In this document: positions 55,652 to 64,000 of the stretch, piece after piece
Numbering within the stretch: position 1 is the stretch's first letter
Layout of the letters: each line of letters opens with the position of its first letter
Source of the DNA: Lamellibrachia columna
Lineage: Eukaryota > Annelida > Polychaeta > Sabellida > Siboglinidae
Assembly: GCA_963662155.1 (NCBI GenBank)
Contig: OY759269.1
Location: 496,001 to 560,000, forward strand
Length of the DNA: 64,000 nt
Reading direction: 5' to 3'
Translations under genes and position numbers: made by a program
Notes under the pieces: generated by a model
Databases searched by the model: none
What the model was told of the DNA's origin: nothing
What the model saw: only the letters and a program-made list of their open reading frames with translations

Positions 55652-55859
55652 CTTTCTTGAAATTCTGTCACATCTTCTGATGTTTCATTTTCGGAAGTGT
55701 CTCCAATTAATTCACGTGTATCTGCATCTATTTTGGACTTTATTCTCTTTTCCGACATCCATCTTCTGCAATATTCCCGTTTCCGTGCTCTTTTCATATG
55801 GGCACTCAACGCGTCTATATCCTGCTCAAACAAATTTCCTCTATAACTAATGATGCAGA

Positions 55860-56265
55860 AGATAAGTCATGGCAGATGTTATATGTTGGCCAATCCCCTA
55901 CTAAATGGACAGTTGTACAACAGTACCCCTAGCTGGCAGATAACCCTGTTGAAACTTGGAAATTAATTAGGGTTGCTGCTAGGGGTAGTGTAGTACTACT
56001 ATACCACCCCTTGCTATAGTGATGATTACACAAAATAAGTAATGTCACTGGACACAACTGTCTCAGATCTACACAGTGTTAAGTTGGTAGATTAGCCTTA
56101 TATTTGACAAGGATAACATTTGGGAAAGTACATGTGACAGCGTGCTGCATTTTGAGATTGATCTTGACATCAAGTTTAACAATGAAAAACAATACATTTG
56201 TAATACTAATACATTCTAAGTGACTTTTGGTTATTCATCAGTTAGCTACATACCTCGTTGCATCT
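55860..56265. other. No gene seen
   Basis: AT-rich flank with nothing supported. Confidence 0.5.
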
Positions 56266-56945
56266 ACAGTCGAGCCTCGTTATAACGCGGTAGTCGGGGT
56301 CCACGACTTCGGACCGCGCTGTAAGCGAGGCGCGTTAGGTGTTCTCATATCTGCCACCAGGGAGCTACTAAACAACAGCGACCCCCGCCCGCTGCACCAA
56401 GCCCAAGAACGCTCCAAGAACGCTGTCGAAGCCCCGTGTGCTTGCAGCATTATCTTATACGGCAATATGCAGTTTATGGAACTTATTAAACGAGTATACT
56501 AGCATCAACGTGTATTATTTTTAAATGTCACACCCTCTTGACTCTTGAACTGAATAAAACACACGTACGTATTTTGTTATGGAATAGATCTACTACGATG
56601 ATGATGTACTGGACCAACAGGCCTACGAATCGAAAATAATAACCTGGACCTGAGCAGCCGAAAACGTATATGATTTGACAAACGTAGTATGTAAGCTGAT
56701 AAAACACAGAAAAATACAATAGGTAGAATTAATAATTGTTTCACCTCGTCTTTCAACCGATCTCGACCGAAGCATACATTTATTACGCACCACTTAACAT
56801 CGTTTCATATGCGGATGACGAATTCGTATTTTCGTTGGTTTCGCGTCGCGAAAACGATTAAATTTACGATGTAATGTAATATTACGCGGATTCGGATATA
56901 ACGCGGTCGGTCGTGGATCCCGAATTTCTGCCGCCAGGGGAAAAT
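56266..56945. mobile_element. pogo/Tigger-like MITE, diverged
   Basis: The left end reads CAGTCGAGCCTCGTTATAAC then GCGGTAG, the signature of pogo-type (Tc1/mariner superfamily) termini. Near 56888-56935 a related block appears (GGATATAACGCGG, GTGGATCC), as in the inner terminal repeats of such MITEs. No transposase is inside, and the right terminus is not clear. Confidence 0.5.
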
Positions 56946-57089
56946 GCCAACTGGGCCTGCTTAAACCTACTTAGAATTGCTTTGACAATTCTCAAGAAAC
57001 ATTAGGTGAACAATGTCAATGAACGAGTATCAACGTGTTGTTTGTTTTGCGCTGCCGCCGACATCAATCGCTGTCGCTGGCTTCGCTTC

Positions 57090-58462
57090 GCACATTTTGA
57101 TATTATTATAACATAAAAAAAAAATTGTTATTACATTTTTGAAAAAAAAGTTCTGATGTTTTTAAAACAGTATTGTGTTTGCTGGGCTCAGCCATAAAAT
57201 TAAAGCTTTTCTGATACCTTTCAAAGTGAAATGTTTTAATAAAACATTAAAATAAAATTTGTGTGATGTTATGCTCCTTTGTCAAAAATGTTTTTATGAT
57301 GTTATATATATGTTTTAATAAAACATTGTTCAAAAAAAGTTTTTCAAATGTTTCCAAGATGGCACATTTTGATATTATTATAACATTAAAAAAACATTTT
57401 TATGACATTTTAGAAAACATTTTTCTGATGTTTTTAAAACAGTATTGTGTTTGCTGGGTTTAGCCATAAAATCAAAGCTTTTTTGATACCTTTCAAATTG
57501 AAATTTTTAATAAAACATTAAAATAATTTTTTTTTTATGTTTATGTTCCTTTGTCAAACATGTTTTTATGATGTTATATATATGTTTTAATAAAACATTG
57601 TTCAAAAAGGTTTTTCAAATGTTTCCAAGATGGCACATTTTGATATTATTATAACATTAAAAAACATTTTTTATTACATTTTTGAAAAAAATGTCTTATG
57701 TTTTTAAAACAGTATTGTGTTTGCTGGGCTCAGCCATAAAATGAAAGCTTTTCTGATACCTTTCAAAGTGAAATGTTTTAATAAAACATTAAAATAATTT
57801 TTTTTTTATGTTATGTTCCTTTGTCAAAAATGTTTTTATGATGTTATATATATGTTTTAATAAAACATTGTTCAAAAAGGTTTTTCAAATGTTCCCAAGT
57901 CGGCACATTTTGATATCATTATAACATAAAAAAAACATTATTATGACATTTGAGGAAACATTTTTCTGATGTTTTTAAAACAGTATTGTGTTTGCTGGGC
58001 TCAGCCATAAAATCAAAGCTTTTCTTATACCTTTCAAAGTGAAATTTTTAATACAACATTAAAATAAAATTTTTGTGATGTTTAGGTTCCTTTGTCAAAC
58101 ATGTTTTCATGATGTTATATATATATTTTAAAAAAACATTGTTCAAAAATGTTTTTCAAATGTTTCCAAGATGGCACATTTTGATATCATTATAACATTA
58201 AAAAAACATTATTATGACATTTGAGGAAACATTTTTCTGATGTTTTTAAAACATTATTGTGTTTGATGGGAATGTTTTAATGATGTTTTAAAAACATCAC
58301 TGAAAACTGTAAAATTACGTTATCTTAAAAACATCTGTATGATGTTTCTGAAATTTTACATAACATTTTATTTACATTTACGAAATGTTATTGAAAAATG
58401 TTTTCGTTATAACATGTATATAACCTTTATCAAATGTTATAAAAATGTTATGTGTTTGCTGG
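57090..58462. repeat. 271-bp AT-rich satellite
   Basis: About five tandem units. GTGTTTGCTGGG recurs at spacings of 270-272 bp (57181, 57453, 57723, 57994, with a decayed copy at 58265). Units contain many AAAACAT/ATGTTTT words, so each is itself an inverted-repeat-rich composite. The closing GTGTTTGCTGGGC is at about 58450. Confidence 0.85.
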
Positions 58463-58845
58463 GCGGTCACATAATCTCACCGGCAGCAGAATACGTTCGA
58501 CCGCAGTGATGTCGAGGTTGTTGTCGGCTGGACGATAGTAGGCCAGATGTCAATAGATCGTGGAGACGGCGATGTTTCATGACGACGGCTGACGCGGACG
58601 CTCTGGTGTCACACACGGGGAAGACAGTTGAACGGTCAGCTGGACGTACAGTATGTCAGCCGGCAATATGTCGTGGAGACGGCTAACGTGTCGTGACGAC
58701 GGCTAACGTGTCGTGACGATAGCTCGTGCGGACGCACTGGTGTCGCGCGCGCGGGGAAGGCAGTTGAACAGTCGGCTGAACGCTCTGTAAGTCGGCCGTC
58801 AACATGACTTGGAGACGACGAACGTGTCGTGGACGGTCCCATTAC
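58463..58845. repeat. GC-rich diverged tandem repeat
   Basis: Blocks such as GTGGAGACGGC, GTCGTGACGACGGCTAACG, GCGGACGC.CTGGTGTC and GGGGAAG.CAGTTGAAC recur twice in order at about 170-bp spacing. The high CpG content contrasts with the AT-rich satellite next to it. No coding signal was recognised. Confidence 0.6.
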
Positions 58846-59094
58846 GTTGATACCCCTTTTAATATAATGTACCACGCCAAAAGCGAAAACATCATGGGTA
58901 CAATTATTGCATAACCTGGTCATGCCCCATGCCTAACAATAAACTTCCAATGTGGGCTCCCACACCACACTTGGATACTATTATTGCATAACTTGTCGAT
59001 GCAATTCGTCTATATACACTCTAACATTCACTTCACCATATTCAGGAAAATAGTTCATATAATAGCAATTCGCAGAAATTCGACATTATGACAC

Positions 59095-59290
59095 CTACTT
59101 GTGTAAACACACAAAATGGGGATAGGCAACAACGATCCGATTGAAGTGATCCTTTATACTATTTACTCTCGGTCCACCAAAAAAACTACCCCAACACCTG
59201 TAAGAAAACCTCAAGTAAAGGTACGTTGTTATACAGCACGCTATCCAGTCCTTGGGATTGTTCAACGTGCTTACCATCGAGGTACCGAGA
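59095..59290. mobile_element. SINE 3'-tail fragment, third copy
   Basis: Parallels 30990-31175 (CACACAAAATGGGGATAGGCA, TACTCTCGGTCCACCAAAA, CTATCCAGTCCTTGGGATTG), more diverged and shorter. Confidence 0.6.
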
Positions 59291-59895
59291 GTAATGGTGA
59301 TAATACAAGTCACAATACAATGGTGAGATAGGTCTGCCAATCATTAATAATCTCACGTGCCCATTAAATGATATGCGCACATAGGCTTAGGTGGTTATAT
59401 TCTTGATATCGAAAAATTGTTTTTAAAACAAAAACAATAGTAATATATTAACCTACTGCCTTGATTTGGCATGTACCAACTACAAATCAGCATAACTAAA
59501 TAGTACTGTAATTGTATTTAGTCTGAAAAATAAAATGATACTCTGTAATAAATCATCTATCCGTATAACATGGATAGGTTATATTAATTGAAGGTGTGCA
59601 AGTGTGCAAGTGCCAGACAATGCTTACGTCATTTGACGCAGCTGTGTCTCGGGAATGTTCACAGGAGTTACGTAACGCAGGCGTCAAACACTGCGCACCT
59701 TGAAACATGCGTCCTGTTTACTTCGTACTTGATGGACAACACCCTGAGTGTCTGTGTACAAGATATTCCTATTGAAAGACCAACAGTCAGAAATCAGTTC
59801 ATTTTTTTTCCAAGTTCATACAGAAGTTCAGAACGAGTTTTCGTGAGGTGTTCATTAACAAATAAACGAAGGTTTAGACCCGAGGCTGTATTGTG
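59291..59895. other. No gene seen
   Basis: Several short frames without recognisable families. Confidence 0.5.
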
Positions 59896-59899
59896 ATGT

Positions 59900-60500
59900 T
59901 TTAGGTTGATTCGAGCTGTGTATGTCCCTCCGACGTTCGCTATTTAGTGTAAAAATCTTAGTGCGTGGTCGCCCGCCATCCGTTTTAGGGCGGCCAATTC
60001 TGTGCGCTCGCTCAATCTCTCTGAGACTGCAGGACTGAGGTTAACTTCATATGATCATTGACAATGTCTAGGATTGCATTTTCAATTTCACAAATACCTA
60101 CAGATTCGGGTATTCCTTCTATTCTCAAATTGGATCTTCTAGAATATTGCTCGATGCTGTCGTTGGCCGATTCTAACAAGTCGACTCTACTTTCAAGTTG
60201 TTTGATTTTCTCGTCCTTCTCTTTCACAGTTTGTTTTAGTTGCTCAGTCTGAGCTGCTAAGTAGTCTATTTTGTCAGCAATCTCTTGCGGGAACAGAGCT
60301 CGTTTCAATTGTTTTATAACATCACTGTCACTCAGAGTTGCAATAAAGGTAAGTTTTAGTAGTTCATTGTCAATACCTTCAAAGCGAGTAGCCTCTGACG
60401 AGCTTTTTTTGGCGATGCTTGGGCGGCATGATGTCTTATTGTCGTTGGTTACACGTCTGATAGGTGTGTCAAATGTGGCATGTCCAAGATGGACGTTCAA
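59900..60500 (-). pseudogene. LINE ORF1 fragment (coiled coil plus RRM-like start)
   Basis: The minus-strand frame 60500-60012 has a coiled-coil region (TEQLKQTVKEKDEKIKQLES), then the hallmark LESANDSIEQYSRRSNLRIE and GIPES of L1/Tx1-type ORF1 proteins. A frame break near 60015 separates it from IERAHRIGRPKTDGGRPRTK (frame 2), which is the next conserved block (E-R-x-H-R-x-G). ORF1p is an RNA-binding chaperone of the retrotransposition complex. No ORF2 lies next to it, so this is an isolated 5' fragment. Confidence 0.7.
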
Positions 60501-60504
60501 TATG

Positions 60505-61450
60505 GCAGCACGCTGAATCTGACAGACCCATAGATTATGTGCAAATCCACCCCCATCTTAGGGTATTGTGAATGTTTATCTCACCAGATTCATCGTACGG
60601 ATCGTTGGAAGTTCGATGCCATTAGATAACTTCATTATTTTCCGTCGCATTTGTAACAAGAGAACATCGTCACACGAGAGCTCAACGAAACGCGGCCTGC
60701 TCCGTCCGACGTCATGAGTCGCACTATATATAAGTTAACGTTTCCGCCTGATTGTATCCCTACCAATATTATCTGGACAATATCCTATCTTTAAATACAT
60801 GGACTATATTCCGGAAATACTGTTTATTAGACAAAATATATCCTGGATATTGTTCTTCTACTGCTTTATATATACAGAATGTCTGCAAATTGTCCAGTTA
60901 CTGAGGTTTATTTTGACTGTCTTTGGAGACGTACAATGAATTACAGTTAGTAATTTATTATTTAAGCAGTCACATCAGTCAAAAATGCAAATTGCTGGCC
61001 CAGTAATTTGAGTTAATAAAAAAATTAAGGTGGCTCCTCGAATTTTACTATTAAATTCATGTATCTCATGACCCTATTGTCTTATCAACTTATGCTCCTA
61101 TTGCATGCCATGATTTTGTCTATCCATTATACACTTTTGATTGGTCGATGTATGTATAATTATTATAATTTGTATTTACGGATGTAAGAATTATTAGGAG
61201 TTGTTATTTTTTCTTAAATAAAAGCATTCCTCTTCACATAACAGGCGGGTCCACACTAACAACAAAGAGGTGCCCAGTTTCCCAATAAAACACCAAGAAT
61301 AGCAACTATAGTTATCCATATTTCCACACAGACAGCACTTTCTAGAAAACAGCACAATGGAAGGTATATAAAAAAAATTATTACGTAACATTATATATAC
61401 TAATTTACTTAAATATCTAATGCTTGTAATTCAAGATCCTCTCAATGTGA
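60505..61450. other. No gene seen
   Basis: AT-rich DNA; no feature supported. Confidence 0.5.
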
Positions 61451-61455
61451 CTTAC

Positions 61456-61579
61456 CAAAGCCGTTACTGTGGATATACTGAAGGTGTGGTTCCACGTTCT
61501 CTATGGAGATGACCTTGAATGATGCCAAGGGCATCAAGCCAGGCTGTGTGCTGATCATGTCATGGAAATTAGCTGTGTC
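61456..61579 (-). CDS. Probable host exon, 124 nt
   Basis: A minus-strand frame DTANFHDMIS then GLMPLASFKVISIENVEPHL and QYIHSNGFG lies between a weak acceptor (ACGGTTAG) and a strong donor (GGCTTTG|gtaagt). 41 codons plus one base; a stop lies directly upstream of the acceptor in the same frame. It has globular composition and is not repeat-derived. No family recognised. Confidence 0.45.
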
Positions 61580-61589
61580 CTAACCGTAT

Positions 61590-62207
61590 CCATCCAGACT
61601 AATATGACTTTAGCTGTAATCATAATCAATGCTTCAATTTGGATTAATTGAAAAGAGAATCAAGCTTTCTCTTGTATATTTTATCTTAAATTACACAACT
61701 GTGGATATAAGAGTGCATAAACGTTATATAAAAGTGACCTGGTTATCATCATTAAAAAATAGCAACAACACGTTTTTCAATGCCCCTACTAATATTTTCT
61801 TATTTTCTAGCATAAAAAACATGCACACTGTGTTTTATTTATCTGTTTTGTCACGGTTATAACGCAAAGCATGTTAATCGTGATGACAAGTAAATATAAA
61901 GCTTCAGTTATTTTTAATTATTACAACGAATATGGGTATATCAAGGACACATTAGCTATACTTTAATACTTTTTACCTTAATACACAAATCTCAAAAACT
62001 GCTGTATTTGCAAGATATTTATGAAATACACATCACAGTTTCATTCAAAAGATGACAATTAAAATATGATGAAACAACATCCTCATAGAAATAGCGAATT
62101 GCTGGTGCAATTTTGCTCATTTGCATAACATTTCATTTGTCCATATACTTATACAAAACTATCTCCGCTGCGACCCCCTAGAGACCACTGATTGGCCGTC
62201 ACGAGGA
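61590..62207. other. No gene seen
   Basis: AT-rich DNA; nothing supported. Confidence 0.5.
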
Positions 62208-62535
62208 GCCTTACCTGCCAGTTCTGTGTCGTGTCATGGCATGGCACACCCCGACCTTGCCTGCCCTGTTGAGTGCAGCCACCGTATGATTTGCCTGCCA
62301 GTTCTGTGCCATGGCATGCCATACCCCTACATTGCCTGTCATATTGAATGGAGCCAATGTGAGCGAAAAATCTTCCACGGTGAGAGATTTACCTGCAAGT
62401 TCTTTCATTGTATGCCACACCCCGACCTTGCATGTCATACTGAGTGCAGCAATCATGAGATATTTAACTGCCAGTTCAGTGTCATGGCGTGCCACACCCT
62501 GACCTTGCCTGTCCTACTGAGTGCTGCGAGTTGAT
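62208..62535. repeat. Degenerate tandem repeat of about 80-95 bp
   Basis: Four units share CTGCCAGTTCTGTG, CATGGC.TGCCACACCC, GACCTTGCCTGTC and TGAGTGCAGC blocks. The segment CAGTTCTGTGTCATGGCGTG also occurs in the RTE copies (for example about 9363 and 31258), so the repeat and those copies share a source sequence. Confidence 0.65.
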
Positions 62536-64000
62536 TGCCAATGAAGAACAGGTTGTTCATGACAACATACATTTGGAATTTGCCTGCAAAGGGGAGAGAA
62601 TTCAGTGAAGTAGCACGACATTTTCACCTTACACTAAGCACAAATTTGAATAAAACAGTTGTTTATGGACCTGCTAAATGGATATATTTAATCCACATCA
62701 AAGTACCTCTGTCTGAATGAATCAGTTTAGTCGACTGTACTAAAAAATTCAATTCAAATTTATTGTAACTCTATACAATAAGAACAAATACAAAGCAGAG
62801 CGAAGTCCTATCTAATCGCATAAAGTGAACAATAGGGGAAGAATAATATGTAATGTTGTACTCCCTTTTAGTTTCATCAACTACAGTTTTGAGCTATGGG
62901 TGGTTTGGAACATTTGTGTTTGGCGAAATAGATTTGTACTTAGCAGAGACTGAAAACCATATCAAACTGCACGTGCAGTAATGTTACAGGAACTAGTTGC
63001 CCACCCAACCGAATTACGTAGTCGTTGTCCACACGCTCTCTTCATTATAGGGGCATTGTTAGCATACATTGTTAGCATACTTCAATATAGGGGCTGCCTC
63101 TGTGAAGGTACAGAGGCAGTATGCGAAAAGAAGGAAGCCTGGAAAGAAATAGAGAAGTCCAAGGAGAGAGGAAATCAACCGGATTCAAGGATATACACAC
63201 ATACGCTTTTTTCAATCGTTATATACTATTTAAGACTAACATGACGGACACAATAATAAGGGTGAAGGACATGGAGTCCGCCAGTTAACCCGTATGACAA
63301 GCGGTAATTAGTATACACGGTAATTAACGTCAACCCCACAAAGAATAATATAATGTGACTACGCAACAGGATGATGAACAAATCAAAATGGCAGGCCTAA
63401 CTTAATTTCCAGGTCTATGGCCGTGAATGAAAACCGGTCACATGCATAGACATAACAAACCGCTATCGCCGTATCTTAATTTACCCATGTTATGGGTGGT
63501 CGCATAAGTTTGCAAAGTCAAAAACACGTATAGTGTTTAGGACTTTGCGAACTTATACTACCATCCCTTATTTGTCTGATGTCTAAGGACATCTTTAAAA
63601 CAACGATGCAATTATAATACATGACTAATACAATTTCATAAACATAATGCACATAATATAATTCTGAAGTTCTGAGTAATATCCCAAACAATCACAAATG
63701 TACATAGACATGAACGTTGTTTAGACACAAACGTCAACAATTATGTCCAAACCAACGTGTTATTTTATGACTATTCTGAACTGACGTACGTCGCCTCTAA
63801 ACAACATACTAACAGAGGTTCAGCACGTGAAACATGTACGTGGACGTGTACATGTAGCTAGCGGCCCGTACGCTTACATTTTAATATCTACACATTCGCC
63901 CGTATTTAATTCCTTAGACCTTGATATAATCCCATTCCTTCAACGAGAGAAGAAGGAACATTCCAGAAATGTTCCTGCATTATCAAACAGCACAATTGAA
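62536..64000. other. No gene seen
   Basis: AT-rich DNA with short frames (longest 87 codons at 62981) and no recognisable family. A partial inverted repeat is visible at about 63485-63560 (CATAAGTTTGCAAAGTC / GACTTTGCGAACTTAT). Confidence 0.5.

Larger units (their letters stand above)
54849..55797 (-). pseudogene. Basic/acidic His-Asp repeat protein exon, split by an LTR element
   Basis: From ATG 55797 the frame is strongly basic (MKRARKREYCRRWMSEKR) and then acidic (DTSENETSEDVTEFQE). It is interrupted by the 472-bp LTR remnant. Removing the insert and one CTTT duplicate restores an exact frame into NNDQVEHNTN, a run of (E-H-D-H-S-D/V) repeats, and a Ser/Glu/Asp tail (REVESYSESESSE). The exon can end at a donor AAAG|gtgagg at 54849. 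A Lys/Arg head followed by an acidic stretch occurs at the start of several transposon-encoded proteins, but I cannot name the family. With the insert the frame hits stops within the LTR. Confidence 0.5.

Overview
This is a repeat-dominated window of nuclear DNA from an animal, most likely a marine invertebrate; a mollusc-like lineage is a guess. The evidence is spliced exons with GT/AG borders, a tRNA-type gene with an intron, tRNA-derived SINEs, several LINE clades, a Mutator-like transposase family known from metazoans and large minisatellites. Operons, ribosome binding sites and bacterial genes are absent. Most long open frames are either mobile-element proteins or translations of tandem repeats.

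Layout. 1-9.3 kb: AT-rich DNA with two probable host exons on the minus strand (about 3.0-3.3 and 4.66-4.9 kb), a 27-bp minisatellite (3.86-4.47 kb), the 5' part of a PHD-finger LINE (5.05-6.99 kb), a 40-bp palindromic minisatellite (7.64-8.03 kb) and a SINE. 9.3-23.9 kb and 31.2-50.4 kb are two copies of one segmental duplication of about 11 kb. Each carries an RTE-like LINE 3' fragment, a GC-rich block, a SINE, an old LINE RT fragment, a host exon, and a Mutator-like (MULE) transposon whose broken transposase lies tail-to-tail with an intact His-Me finger endonuclease ORF. The copies differ by later events. Copy 1 took a 3.5-kb CR1-like LINE inside the transposase. Copy 2 took a 6.7-kb tyrosine-recombinase element (33.03-39.70 kb) and an extra RTE block (about 44.0-45.77 kb). 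Between them, 24.4-30.2 kb is a head-to-tail array of about 1.34-kb deletion derivatives of the MULE.

The 33.0-39.7 kb element is the most unusual part. 229-bp direct repeats flank a degenerate tyrosine recombinase, an SGNH-like fragment, a tRNA-Ile(UAU)-like sequence with a hairpin intron, and two large arrays of 17-19 bp palindromic modules. The module arms change in a compensatory way (CCAT/ATGG, CCGT/ACGG, CCCT/AGGG; outer T/A or G/C) around a near-constant TACACC core. A third small module family lies at 33.6-33.9 kb.

50.4-56 kb, minus strand: a six-exon gene model (275 codons, all joins in frame) resembling DUF4806 proteins, preceded by a basic/acidic His-Asp repeat exon interrupted by a 472-bp LTR-retroelement remnant with a CTTT target duplication. 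56-64 kb: a pogo-like MITE, a 271-bp AT-rich satellite, a GC-rich repeat, a SINE tail, a LINE ORF1 fragment, one more probable host exon (61.46-61.58 kb) and a degenerate repeat at 62.2-62.5 kb; the rest shows no recognisable gene.

The CR1-like LINE holds a notable functional signal. Its ORF1 ends TCT TTA AAC TAG, so a canonical T TTA AAC slippery heptamer sits directly before the stop. ORF2 is in the -1 frame and has no ATG before codon 54, beyond the first endonuclease motif.
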